Below, piece by piece: positions 21,858 to 32,620 of a stretch of DNA of 64,000 nt; the stretch's first letter is position 1; each line of letters starts with the position of its first letter. The notes under the pieces are model-generated. The model was not told the origin of the DNA. It made no database searches and saw only the letters and a program-made list of their open reading frames with translations. The DNA comes from Opisthorchis felineus (taxonomy: Eukaryota > Platyhelminthes > Trematoda > Opisthorchiida > Opisthorchiidae), in NCBI GenBank assembly GCA_004794785.1, contig SJOL01008491.1:611751-675750 (forward strand). The letters are read 5' to 3'. Made by a program: the position numbers and the translations under genes.

Positions 21858-23084
21858 GTCACATGAAACTTTCATTGACTAAATGTAACCGCCTTGAAAA
21901 CAGTTGTTCTAGACGTCGCTTCCATCGATGCTTATTCCTTTTTGACTGCTTGCTCACAGTAAAGTGATCATCAGCTTACTTCTTGATATTTTTTGATTGT
22001 GTCTTGTGATCGTATTGCTTAGATTGTATTTATGACCTAACGTCTATTGTACTCTGATGTCGGTTTGACCACATGACAAGATAACTTGTGTGCTCAGGGA
22101 GTTTGGTTGTTCACCTCGTGGAAAAAGGGGTAGCAGGACGTGCAAATTCATACACTAGCTCAACTGAAGGGTTCTATAAGCACATTGTTTACCAAAAACA
22201 GTCCATTTTAGAGAGCACCGGTGGACGCAAAAGTGGCGGGAGTGGATTTCTAGGGCACTTTTCTGAAGCATAACTTCAACAAAGAAGGGCCCCTAAAACC
22301 GCATACTCGTGCTATGCCCTGCAACCAGATTCCCTTAGCTGTGACAGAGTTCAAAATAACATGACGTATTTTATCTATTGTATCTGGGTTTGTTCAATCA
22401 TTCCTAACACTGATGGTTGTACGCGTCTATTGTATGTGCATCAGGCACCACTTTTTGTCCGTTTATCTGTTGATCCATACGCCGGATCGACCACTTTTCT
22501 CTGATTTCGGCTGCTTTCATTCTAAAGCAAAATACGCTTGGTTGGCAAACTGAACGGTACCTCAAGTAAGCGGCGTTAAGGCAAATTTAGCGAGTAGACT
22601 TGCAGAACAAGTTTTCCGACACTTCGAAGACTCCCTTTTTCCTTTGTCCGACCACAAACCCCCCGAACCAAACTGTGCCCAACTGTGCCGCAGATAAGCT
22701 AGTCATTTGTCGTCGCAGGATGTTCTCCTAGTATGATCATTCAAGCATTTGAACAATTTATTGTATGGTAAAACAAAGGGTTTTGCAAGATCCACATAAT
22801 GTACAGGTTATGGTTCGGATGTCGAGGTGATTAAATGACCTTGCAGCATACAATATTGAGCCCTAGTGCAATTTGCATTCCCCTCGTGACCACGATTTCC
22901 TACCGCAGCCAAATATATGGTTTGAGAAAAGAACTGATTAAGTGGTATAATATGGTTAGTTAAGTAGGCATCGAGGGTAACTGTCATGGTAGCGTTTGCT
23001 AGCGTGCGATTAAGTGTTCGTCTACACGGTGTATGGCCTGGTAATAAAGTATGAAAACACTAACCCGTAAACTGAGTCTGGTCG
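21858..23084. other. Downstream of the CCCH gene; nothing recognised
   Basis: This interval includes the presumed 3' UTR of the zinc-finger gene. No canonical AATAAA was noticed close to the stop, and no gene or repeat was recognised. Confidence 0.4.
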
Positions 23085-23190
23085 ACAACTGCCACCTCCC
23101 AGGATGGGGACCCCGGGACTCAACTCACCAATGGCTGATGACACTGGCAGAAATGATCCATTAGCGCAGTCAGGCGCTCGTGCATCAAAG
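23085..23190 (+). mobile_element. LINE-A C-terminal fragment
   Basis: The frame reads CHLPGWGPRDSTHQWLMTLA, then EMIH, a stop, and RSQAL. It is the closest match in this window to the conserved LINE-A C-terminus (H/R-L-P-G-W-G-P-R-D-S...W-L-x-T-L). Confidence 0.6.
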
Positions 23191-23777
23191 CTGTCGCCTT
23201 CACTGCGTAGCTACCCAGTTCCAGAACTAACTGAAGATGCCATCGCCTCCAATGTTTGGCTGTATCTCCCACTCTCCGGTGACCGAAACTGTAGCAGCTG
23301 GAACCAATGTATCCATGGTACATGGTTTATAGCCGCTAAATTGAATAAATGAACGTGGCATTTAAAAGACTTCCCCTGAGAAACACAGACCACGTCTTTG
23401 GGCAAGGAGTTCTGGTTGCGACGGATCCTAATGGCAAAGTGGTGGTTGCGGCATTTCAACTTCAACTTTTTTCTGAATAGTTCCAGCGGTGACTCTGGGG
23501 CATGCCTTTTTCAGGAGTACAAAAGCTCATCACGACGTGGTGGATGATGATGAACGTCATAAGTAAGTAGTAAGTTGCCCCACCGACTTCTGTAGGCCAC
23601 AGAGAGTGGCTGGAGAGATTCGAGCCGGCAACTCGCGTACCAGTTTGAAGGCTCAGCTTTTTGGTTGTTCTGAAGTTCTTCGGTCTTGCATAAGCGATGC
23701 GTTCTAAACTTGTACAGCACGTTCCAAATGTACTTTTTAGACAGAGCTACGAGGACGGACCAGCCGCATTCCCAATC

Positions 23778-23913
23778 GCTCTTCAACAAGTTGCCTATTT
23801 TTTTCCAGTGGCTGCTTTTCTAGTTGTTCGAGAACAATCCGGGTCTTATAGCACAGGTATCCAGAGGTCACGTTTGGATGAAAGACGATAGTCAAGATAA
23901 TAAGGGAATACTA
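23778..23913 (+). repeat. Left copy of a ~136-bp direct repeat flanking the tandem hammerhead element
   Basis: Begins GCTCTTCAACAAGTTGCC and ends AAGGGAATACTAT. It is nearly identical to 24418-24553, with only a few differences (such as GACGATAGTCAAG versus GACAATAGTCAAC). The two copies bracket the hammerhead element exactly. Confidence 0.85.
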
Positions 23914-24420
23914 TTTTCAAGAAATACACTCATTTGCAAATCAATTTGGTTTTGCGAGAGACTCACCTAGAACCCAGCTGAATCTCTCGTTTGTGATGTT
24001 TCCATGCAACTGAATGTGCTGCACCAGGCCGCCTCATGTTCCAGTTGCTACGATATTCGAGATACCGCGATGCATGTAATTTTTCGCAATGTGCTACTCA
24101 TAAGGTTGCTGAAAATTCTTCGACAGCCCACGACCGGTTTCGCCCTTTTTGGGGCTCATCAGGCAGGCGCAGTCACAGAGTTTTCGTCAACCTTATGTTC
24201 TACTTGAACCCAAATTGGACTGTTTTCAAGAAATACACTCATTTGTAAATCAATTTGGTTTTTGCGAGAGACTCACCTAGAACCCAGCTGAATCTCTCGT
24301 TTGTGATGTTTCCATGCAACTGAATGTGCTGCACCAGGCCGCCTCATGTTCCAGTTGCTACGATATTCGAGATACCGCGATGCATGTAATTTTTCGCAAT
24401 GTGCTACTCATAAGGTTGCT
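23914..24420 (-). repeat. Tandem hammerhead-ribozyme element, about 1.6 units of ~309 bp
   Basis: The unit starting ACACTCATTTGCAAATCAAT at 23926 restarts at 24235, giving a 309-bp period. The first unit is complete and carries the hammerhead 24126-24168. The second is nearly identical to the first for ~187 bp and stops at AAGGTTGCT, just before its ribozyme would begin. The insertion is flanked by the ~136-bp direct repeats. Confidence 0.85.
24126..24168 (-). ncRNA. Hammerhead ribozyme, copy C
   Basis: Minus-strand parts: stem I GCCTGC/GTGGGC (two wobble pairs), core CTGATGA, stem II GCCC-CAAAAA-GGGC, GAA, loopless ACCGGT and C at the cleavage site. The core is intact. Confidence 0.86.
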
Positions 24421-24553
24421 CTTCAACAAGTTGCCTATTTTTTCCAGTGGCTGCTTTTTTAGTTGTTCGAGAACAATCCGGGTCTTATAGCACAGGTATC
24501 CAGAGGTCACGTTTGGATGAAAGACAATAGTCAACATAATAAGGGAATACTAT
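24418..24553 (+). repeat. Right copy of the ~136-bp direct repeat
   Basis: See 23778-23913. Both copies begin at a shared GCT, so the junction with the truncated second hammerhead unit has 3 bp of microhomology. Confidence 0.85.
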
Positions 24554-24639
24554 ATTGTATCGAACTGCTAAAGCGGCAAGTCCTCCCTGACAATCCACTG
24601 TAGAGGATTTTTGAACATCACTTTAGAGGTCGTCTGATG

Positions 24640-25300
24640 ACGTTATGCTATGCTATCTGCAAACAGAAAGGAAGGAGAAAATGCCATTCTTAAAACATCA
24701 TTTATTAACGGGGGAAAGAGACTGGGTCCCAATATCGAATCTTGTGGAACACCTCGGGAAGTACGACTTGCCTGTGAGTGTTCTCTGCACATCAACACGC
24801 TGTCCAGTGCGATAGCCGAAGTGTATAATGGAAACCATAGCAGGCAAGACTATCAATCAGGATGCGGTAGTTCACCTTATCAAAGGCTTTTGGGAAGCAC
24901 AGTTAGATAGCTATGCCTTTCTTAGAATCGGCAGTTGAGGTCCAGTGTCCAGTGGACTAACAATGGACTTTTGGGCAAAATCTGTGAGGCCAAAACTCAC
25001 GCTGTTCACAGGCTAAAACTTGAGTTTCTTCGAAGAAAGCCCTAACTTGGTCGGCAATCAATACCTCCGGAACTTCGGAAATTAGTGGTGGTAACGTTAC
25101 TGGTCCACAATTTTCCGTCTCTAATCGCCCTTTTAACTTTCTGTATTGGATTTACAACGTAAACCTTCCACTGAGAAGGAACAGTCCCATTAGCGGGTGA
25201 ATCCTGAAACACTTCAGTTGGAAGTTTACAGGCGATCTAGACCTGGAGAGTTTTTTTTACGTCATAACCGTATGAGACGTATTACTCAGTGTCCTGCTGC
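24640..25300 (-). pseudogene. Non-LTR retrotransposon (CR1/jockey-like) reverse-transcriptase remnant
   Basis: Minus-strand frames read GTVPSQWKVYVVNPIQK (family G-x-V-P-x-x-W-K...P-I-x-K), later FPKAFDKVNYRILIDSLACY (RT motif A region, family D-F-x-K-A-F-D-x-V-x-H-x-L-L), and TRFDIGTQSLSPVN in place of the G-V-P-Q-G-S-x-L-G-P region. Frameshifts and stops are frequent. The F-D-K-V-N-Y signature differs from LINE-A and LINE-B elsewhere in the window. Confidence 0.6.
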
Positions 25301-25439
25301 GGGCAGCAATGATGGACGCTGTATTTGTGTCTGGTAAGCAGAAGATACTTGCACACCGGTCTCATATTGCATCGCCTGCATGTTTCATGTTTGAGGATAT
25401 GCGATCCAAAATTTGTACTCACTTTGCTTTCAGTAGCTT

Positions 25440-25895
25440 ATTAGCGTATGAGTGAAAGCATATCGGGTTCGGGAGACATGCAGACGCTGCTGGAGAAGTT
25501 CATCTTCATGCAGAATTTTACCAAGATGTTTTTTTTCAATAATCTGTATCTCACCCAGGATTCATGTTCAGGAACCTCGATGTATTAGGCTCAAGCACAG
25601 TTGCGAAGAGCTAACCATTTTTTTCGTACGGCTCTGGATGAATGAGATCTTGGTTCCATACTAAGTGCGGGGGTGTCACTGATCAGTTTGAGAAATGCAC
25701 CCAAACTGAGTCTACGCAAATTGAATGTCTGTGCACTAGTATTAAGAGGATGCTCGGCACTTTGAGTTTGCATGAGGCATCCTGAAGCCAGTGAATAGAT
25801 GGGCAAAATTAGTCCATGCCCAAAGCAGGATATCATCTGCGTACTCCAAGTCAGTGAGGTTTCCTCTAGAAAGTAACTGGACTCTTGAGACAGTA
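25440..25895 (-). pseudogene. LINE reverse-transcriptase fragment with YADD motif
   Basis: The minus strand at 25828-25860 reads LTDLEYADDILLWA, the catalytic RT motif C. It lies upstream of, not downstream of, the motif A fragment at 24640-25300, so it belongs to a separate copy, probably LINE-A-like. The rest down to 25440 is decayed. Confidence 0.5.
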
Positions 25896-26067
25896 CACAT
25901 TTTTGACTATTCTTTCACAGATACTTGAGTGACGCAGTCTAAAAAACGAGCAGAGTCGGCCATTTCTGACACTTTTTACAGTTGACCTGTACGAAAATTG
26001 TTCGTACACCCTTGCTTTCCCATGGTTATTGGAGAATGGTAAACAGAGAATGTGTAGATTTCGGAAT

Positions 26068-26165
26068 TGGTCGTTGGTTTGTTCGCTAAGCTAGGCAATC
26101 CAATTGCAAGTGACTTGACACGATATCATCAGTGTGTCGTTAATGGTTGGGTAGATTAGAGTCAT
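26068..26165 (-). repeat. Penelope-type tail with broken hammerhead
   Basis: It aligns with 42834-42920 (shared GGTCGTTGGTTTG, then TATCATCAGTG). The minus strand keeps the core CTGATGA but the second core strand (GAAAC) has been lost, so this copy should be inactive. Confidence 0.55.
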
Positions 26166-26499
26166 AGAGCCAAGTTGGACTAGCTTGGTCATACTTGCGT
26201 GACCGGACACGTTCGGTCAAGTGCGGCTGTTAGGTGCCGTTTAGTGTTTGTGAATAGACGTTTCCCCCTTAAATGGTAGGTGTAAGAGAGGGGGGAGAAT
26301 AGAGTTCGTTTCAAAAGGTCCTGTTCGTTGTACGGTTCATTGAGAGTGCAAATATTTGTTGTCCTGTGGAAGTGTTTTTATCAAGCTGGGCTTACAAACC
26401 AGTGGTTTAAAAATTGAAAAGTTGATGTATCGACCACCCAAGTTCGTTTCATGGTGGAGAGCGCGGGCTAGATGGCATAATTTAGTTGGGTAGCGGATT

Positions 26500-26611
26500 A
26501 ACCCTGAAGTTCACCTGCGATTGCGGTGATATTTACATCAACAGGACAGACCGCCGCCTTTCTCGAAGAATCATTGAATACGTGCCAGAATATCTTATAC
26601 GTGAGATAGTA
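26500..26611 (+). pseudogene. Penelope-like GIY-YIG endonuclease remnant
   Basis: The frame reads KFTCDCGDIYINRTDRRLSR, then RIIEYVPEYL. This is the Penelope-like GIY-YIG pattern C-x-C-G-x-x-Y-I-G-R-T-x-R-x-L-x-x-R-x-x-E-H-x-P. The YIG glycine is N and the E-H histidine is Y, so the nuclease would be defective. Only about 35 codons are recognisable. Confidence 0.65.
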
Positions 26612-26809
26612 ATCAGCTATTGGCCAGCCTACAACCTAAAAACCAACATTTTTGATTGCAATACGTTCACCTGCTGGTCCCAAATCATTCCACTGACCCT
26701 AGACGATCATTCGTTGTTGTGGTGCGCAGTCAAACACCCCGGATGCTAGCAACCTTTGTAGCAATGCTGCCTATGCTGAGACGGTTGGTGTACGTGTGCA
26801 CGCAAGTTA

Positions 26810-26940
26810 TTGACTCAAAACATTAGTTTACTTGGGGCTAATCTCCGATTAACCCTCGTACCCTCTGAATGTTTCTTTGAATAGTTGCTGCCATGCAGTG
26901 AACCTATGAGTGTATGTTTTACGTGAACTGCTGATAGAAG
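26810..26940 (+). repeat. Dispersed duplicate sequence, copy 1
   Basis: TTGACTCAAAACAT...CCCTCTGAATGT...ATGTTTTACGTG is shared with 29822-29942 at about 70-75% by eye. It is not assigned to any family. Confidence 0.55.
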
Positions 26941-26944
26941 TAAA

Positions 26945-27620
26945 ATCAAACGTGTGTTCTCACGGAAGTGGATCGAGGGGACTCGGTGATCCGGAGACGC
27001 ATTGTTGTTCAACTCTTCATCACTCCCGCGTGGAATTTAACCCATCGAACAACGACATCCAGCCACACATGCTCAGGAAAGTTTCGTCGCTTCATCTTGA
27101 ACTTTACGAATGTCTCCGTACCTCGCGTCCGTCCAAATGAACTGAACGTGAAGCAACTGTTCGATGATCTACTCACACGGTACTTCTGCACTCTCGCCGC
27201 TTGTAAATAAGAATAAATAAAATAACGGTTCCACCTCGGCATAGAACGAAGCATAAGGGAACATGCTGCCAAACCTTTGACAGTGTTGTGGACCACAGTC
27301 TTCTTAATGCCTTCTTAATACCGTGAACCCGAGTCTGGATAGCCGCTTGATAGCCTGATGCGCTCAGCCAAACCAGAAAAGTCAATGAACGTGCGAATCA
27401 GCTGATCTATTGATCACTGACGCGTACAAGCGTGTCATGTGCAGTCGAAAACGGGCTGTTTATAAAGCTCACGTGGAAAGTTCTAGGCGGGCCAAAAAGT
27501 GATGCTAAAAATAGAACTTATCTGTCAAGGGCCAGTGAAGAATAACTAATTAAATCTGTCCCAACGAAAACGGTCATTCCATTGGCAGTTGTGTAGTCCA
27601 GTTACGTTCGGAGCTGGTTC
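26945..27620 (+). other. Unassigned; possible terminal exon near 27075-27210
   Basis: A reading frame ending ...NELNVKQLFDDLLTRYF, then CTLAACK and a TAA stop at 27208-27210, is followed within a few bases by AATAAATAAAATAA, an apparent polyadenylation signal. A possible acceptor is GCTCAG near 27075. No domain was recognised and no partner exon was found, so the gene call is weak. Confidence 0.2.
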
Positions 27621-27649
27621 TCCTAATAGATAGAAGCGATGAAAAAGCC

Positions 27650-27725
27650 AGGGCTGGGTCCGAATCATGGACATTCCGATCAGTAGTTTCGCCCTTAGCC
27701 GCTCAGCTATCCCGAGGACCTCTTT
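27650..27725 (-). repeat. tRNA-derived SINE head
   Basis: Minus strand: GATAGCTGAGCGGCTAAGGG (A box) and GATTCGGACCC (B box), aligning with the head of the main SINE family. The 3' body is missing or decayed. Confidence 0.55.
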
Positions 27726-28369
27726 AAACACGCCAACTACCATTAAGTATTGATTACAGTGACAGATACTGTTGTTGACCCCTGGTTTGTGTGACCTTAC
27801 GACGTACACGTCACAACACGCGTGCCAGCAACAGGGTATCGGATCTCTGTGTGGGCGTCTTCATAGCCAGCAAGAGTCCAAATTTCGTCGTTTACGTATT
27901 TGATACACGTGCACGTCCCACGTAGGAACAGGCCTCCTTAGTCAGTTTTAGGCGCATGACCTAATATTCCTCACACTTTCCTCAGATTGGGAAGCTGAAT
28001 AAAGCTTAGCAGTTGAGTGACACAGTTAAGGCCAAGCTAGAGCGCGAGCGCGTGGTAAACCCGGCTCGTTCGAGTATTGCTCTCTCAAGTGAAAGCTTAA
28101 CATAAGGTCTTGACCTAGGATCAGCACTCAAACCTAACTGGGACCTATGAGTTGGACAGTGAGCTCAACGCAGCTTCTTACTATTATCAGATGAACAGCA
28201 CTCACCACGCACTGATGACTGACCTGCAACAAGCTCGCGGTAAAGGATCGGTTTGGTACAAGCTAGCCCAAGAAGTTGAGACGATCCTGCCACATACGCT
28301 ACCAACAAAATCTGGTTAAACTGAAACTGTCTGAAAAACAGAGCACATGACTCCAAGTACCACAGAGTA

Positions 28370-28440
28370 TCATCATCATCATCATCATCGACAGCATGAC
28401 ATCAGTGTTCAACACCGATGCTTCACTGCAGAGTAACTCT
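28370..28440 (-). mobile_element. LINE-A 3' end with (TGA)n tail
   Basis: Minus strand: GTGAAGCATCGGTGTTGAAC, then ACTGATGTCATGCTGTCG followed by a run of GAT/TGA triplets. The same terminus appears at 51902-51962, 54530-54600 and 60885-60940. Confidence 0.6.
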
Positions 28441-28779
28441 TGCGTTAATCTGTTCAAACACTGAGAAACTAGCATTTCTGAGATGTTACATCTACTATGT
28501 AGATGGAGGGACATAGATGTACTTTTCTGGATCCCTTTGCCATCTAAAGTGGACTCAAGGGATGTTTTTGTAACGAGGAAGCTCTCACAGGAGAATCACG
28601 GAAAAGCGTGAGTGCCAGAAGTGTGGCAACTATGTATACGAATGTGTGAACACTTCCGGAGCAGGCACGTCGGTTACATACATTAGCATGGCGAGTACCT
28701 GACTGTTCGTAGTACATCTAAAACATGCGAGAAGAAAGCACAATCTGGTAGGATTACTTTGAAAACAGATGACAATCGA

Positions 28780-29015
28780 ATTTTGTAGTTTTTCCTTTGT
28801 GAGTAGCTTAGTGAACCACAGGGGAAATCGACTGGACTGTATACATTCCTAACAGAATGCAGCACGTGTTTCGTCATCCGTGAATTTACATCTGTAAGTG
28901 CTCGAGTGACAGTTTCGAGGTTTGCCTTCAAGAAATTTAAAGTATCGTCCACGTAATCCACTTCATCAGCGCCGTGACAAGACACAGTTGATCGGACATT
29001 AACGCTTACTTTCAT
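28780..29015 (-). pseudogene. LINE reverse-transcriptase fragment with YVDD motif
   Basis: The minus strand reads ADEVDYVDDTLNFLKANLET, then VTRALTDVN, matching RT motif C and the following helix of non-LTR elements (D-Y-A-D-D-hydrophobic...). Both catalytic aspartates are present. No motif A is seen near it. Confidence 0.45.
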
Positions 29016-29605
29016 CAGTTGTCTACGTGAATCCTACATTCATACGCTAATCACATGGCAAAAATTTAAAAAACGCGATGACATTCAGAGAAAATGAGGA
29101 GTAATCGGAGAGTACATAGGACTGATGTTTTGAGTCAGACGACTGCGCACACAAAACCAACCGACTTAGCTTAATCAGCATATTCAACCGAGATTTCGTT
29201 GAGCAACTGAAATCAATTTATGCTGAAAAGCCGAGGAGCACTGTATATCTTTATCGGGAATCACTCATTAGCAATGCCCATATCACGAAACTCCAGGGAG
29301 TTTTGGACCGCGGCCTTTGGAGTTACTAACCGTTCGACCACAAGCGGGTGATCAGCAGTGATTAACTCCCAAGTAGACAGGATAAAGCGCAACTCATTTT
29401 TCAATCAAGGAAACCGCATCACGTGTTGACTGGCTCCTCGAGTGACGACTTCTCATATGGAAGTTTCACTCATCTGTTCAAACTACCAACCGGGAGGTCG
29501 CGGGCTCCTTGGACTTGGGACTCGCACTGCTGACGATTTCCAATAAGAATGAAACAGCTGTACAGTGCTTCTCAACTTTTCAGCATTAATTCGCTTCACT
29601 TACAG

Positions 29606-29807
29606 GACGATGTCTCAATTGAAAATTACCAAATGTCTTCGCACTGCCATTAATCAGCCTTGCCGGACGCTAGCATACGGGGTGTTCGACTATGCTTCAC
29701 AACAACAGCGAATGTTTGTCTGGAATCAACGGAATGAATTGGAACAAGTAGATAGCGGTCTTGCAATCGGCTATGTTGGGTTTCGGGTTATAGAACAACC
29801 TGGATTG
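29606..29807 (+). CDS. Orphan candidate exon, function unknown
   Basis: Acceptor CACTTACAG ends at 29605 and a GTCAGT donor follows at 29808. The open frame encodes about 67 residues including QPCRTLAYGVFDYASQQQRM and GLAIGYVGFRVIEQPGL, which looks like a folded domain rather than random sequence. I do not recognise the family; a distant resemblance to ependymin-like proteins is too weak to name. No neighbouring exon could be assigned. Confidence 0.35.
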
Positions 29808-29821
29808 GTCAGTAAATCCAA

Positions 29822-29945
29822 CGTCATTGACTCAAAACATCAGTATACACAATACTAATCTCAGCTTATCTCTCATTCCCTCTGAATGTCTTCAAAAATG
29901 TAACTGCTATGTAGTAGACTTACAAATGTGTTTTACGTGGAAGAA
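29822..29945 (+). repeat. Dispersed duplicate sequence, copy 2
   Basis: Second copy of the sequence at 26810-26940. It begins 14 bp after the donor of the orphan exon. Confidence 0.55.
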
Positions 29946-31329
29946 CAATGTTGACACTTCCTGATCGTTTGTATTATTGACTTCTGTGAGGTTACGAACG
30001 TTAGCAGCTGTAGTAATTCACAGTCGGACGAACTTTCTAGAATTAGTTGACCCTTGTGGTCATGACCGCAGGTTTTAATGGATCGGCCCAGGAAAGACCA
30101 ACCTACGTACTTTGGCACAATATCCCACAGTAAATGGATAAATGATCCACTCTTTAGTTTGTGATAGCAGAATCAACGAAGCGGATTAAATAGCATGCTT
30201 ATGGAGGAGCCCCCTCTTCCCTGTTCCGATAAGGCGTGATTGTGGAAATCTCTCCTCTCAGAGTAATAAACGAAGGCATCCAGGAAGCGTGCAGAAATGT
30301 GGGATCCTGGAAAAGCCCCCACTCAGGATTGCAACAACAAAGTTTACACGCGCTAAGCAAGGACTGTTATCACGGATAGTCACTCAAACAGAGATGGGTA
30401 TTCACGGCGTGTGCTGGATGATCCCCCTTTCAAGCGTCAAATGAGCCAGTGTTGTCGCAAGTAGATGAGGCATATTCAGTAGGATAATTGGATGATATGG
30501 TTTCAACAATAGGATGAGCAATCAATCCACGCCTGTAATGCTCGACTAAAAGGGGGCGGTCGAGCCCGTGGCACCAGTTCCCTAGGCGAATTTTATGCAG
30601 GGACTACTTCCGATTAGATTCTACGCGACCCCTGACCGAACCGAGTAGATGAAACCCCAGAAGGACCCCTAGTATATAGTGCCCGAGTTTTCTGAAACAA
30701 ATTTCGCAAGGGTCACGCGGAATAAGTGACATACTGCCCATCCATTTTATCCGCTTCAGTCCTGAAGGGTATTGGACTTTGATACAAGCTGCCCGCTCAT
30801 CCACTGGAAGACATGCTAAATTGAGCCTAATGTATGAAAACAGACAGTTATCCAACACAACCAGTGTCTAGCCTCTGAACACTTATTTCAGGGAAAACTA
30901 CATCGAATTAGCAACAATTCGACGAGCCTGACCATCTAGAAGAGTGACTAATATCTTGTTTTCAGATCATCCACTGAAAACTAGTAGATAGATACGAGTT
31001 AGTTATTGTGATACCCAATCCAGCCACCAACACCAGTCCAGATAGCCATAAGGGGCAATGATTCCAACTAGAAATGCGTGACTCGAATTCAGCCCTTGCT
31101 TTTCGATTGCGTTTTTCTGCCTTGGTGGTACTTCAATCCGCATCTTATTTGCGGGGTTGCATTGCCGGTATTCCTAGAAAAGATGTCACAAGTAAATGAT
31201 TTGATTTTAACAGCTGCACCCGATGGCCAACCGCCATCGGCAGAGCACGATAAGTCACACGGCTCTATGAGTTTCTCGCTTCATCCCACACTCAGTTCAG
31301 ACGCCTGATCGGCTAAGTCCAGTTTGGTT
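29946..31329. other. Unassigned sequence
   Basis: A plus-strand ORF at 31078-31308 contains a hydrophobic stretch (ICGVALPVFLEKM) before a GTAAAT at 31193 that could be a donor. There is not enough to call a gene. Confidence 0.3.
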
Positions 31330-31660
31330 CCCATTTTCAATGGCCCTCAATGCATTAGCCACTGGAAAGCAGGCCTGTGCTTAGGTTGACCAAAAGCAGT
31401 TGGGGCGAGAAGTGCTCTTTCACCAAAATGTGTGGCTGTCAGAAAACTGTGGCCAAATTAGAAACACAATGTACCCGCTGTGAGTGGAACCTTAGTTTAG
31501 TGTGTCTCAAGACTACACAAGCCTCCCACTGCTAAATGGGCTAGATTTTTCAACCAATTACTAGAAAGTAAGAGCTCTACTACAACTCTGCCACCACAGT
31601 CTGGAAAGTCAAAATCGCAGAACAAAGCACTTGCTCTGTTGAAGAATCAGGATGGGACGC
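31330..31660 (+). pseudogene. Possible BEL/Pao LTR-retrotransposon pol fragment
   Basis: One frame with several stops reads QLGREVLFHQNVWLSENCGQ and later LPLLNGLDFSTNY, KVRALLQLCHHSL. The order V-L-F-x-x-x-x-W-L...L-L-N-x-x-x-F-S-x-x-x-K-V-R-A resembles the RNase H to integrase linker of BEL/Pao elements. The match is by eye and partial. Confidence 0.3.
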
Positions 31661-32580
31661 TTCAAACAACCTCGCTTCCTTGGCCCAGACAACTGGAAAG
31701 TATCAATCGCCCTTATGGCATTTTATCGTGGATCCCTTTTACCAACTCCTATCACAATGTGAGATGAATCTGGTTGGAACGGTTGACTCCCAACATATGT
31801 CCTATTTCCGACCCAACGACAACAACAAAGGAATCCGTTCTGGTTAGCAGCTTTGGAGCAAAATCTGGGATAACCTCAATTGAACTAAACCTCAGTCATG
31901 ACACAGAGTGACGTTCGCTTAAGTAGTTGTCCCTGTCCATACGTAAATGTTCGAAAACAGCAATCGGAAAGTTCCAACCGCGGGAATACGACCTTGGGTT
32001 AGTTATGTTCGACCTCACTCCACAAGAACACAGGTGGAGTAAAACGTGATGCGAAGAAGAGTAATCTCTGGAAAAGTCAAAATCAATGTAAAACGTTTCA
32101 GGAAAATGACACCACATCATCAGGATCATCGAGTCCCGATTACAGGTCGGCAGAAAAGTGGAACAGAGCAGAGTTCGTTGAATAGACATAACGTGCCGAA
32201 GAAAAAAAGATGAGCATCGGTTATATCGATAGATGAAAACGTCAGTCGCACATCAGAGGGAGCTAATCACAGTCAAGTGCGGGTGCACGTCTGAAGCCTG
32301 GGTGGGAGGGCGGCGCCACACCAAGGCAGAATAGGGAAGTTGATTGCAGAATCCAATCAAACTAGCTTCGCAAGGAGACACCAAGAGCAGTTGCAATGAT
32401 AATGAGGATGATTACAACGACGATAATACAGATGCATTTTTTGCGTCGAATGGACTTTCTGTGTTTAGTGGCCGTATCCAACTGTCGTGTACCAGCTTCC
32501 ACCTGAAATGTGAAAACAAGGTGAACTGAGAGGAGTTCTTACCGATTTTGCGGAAAAAAGATACTGACCCACTCAAAACC
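31661..32580. other. Unassigned sequence
   Basis: No gene or repeat was recognised apart from short decayed ORFs. Confidence 0.35.
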
Positions 32581-32620
32581 GCACTGAAGATGTAACATCG
32601 ACTGGTGATGAAACGTTTGC
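32581..32620 (+). ncRNA. Penelope-type hammerhead ribozyme, weakened copy
   Basis: Stem I GCA (32581-32583) with TGC (32618-32620), core CTGAAGA (N7 = A is allowed), a mismatched stem II ending GGTGAT, GAA at 32610-32612, short palindromic stem III ACGT, and T at the cleavage site. The downstream bases (TACCCAACTG...CAGACCAGCAATC) follow the tail seen at 42834-42870. Two mismatches in stem II make activity doubtful. Confidence 0.55.

Noticed and set aside
23914..24420. CRISPR-like array from the repeated units
   Set aside because: Two long units with no short regular repeat-spacer structure, in a eukaryotic context; it is a tandem hammerhead element.
27075..27210. Confident terminal exon before AATAAA
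   Set aside because: The polyadenylation-like signal is suggestive, but the acceptor is poor, no domain is visible and no upstream exon was found; retained only as a low-confidence note.
28371..28390. Plain (ATC)n microsatellite
   Set aside because: The flanking sequence matches the LINE-A 3' terminus, so it is the element's tail rather than an independent SSR.
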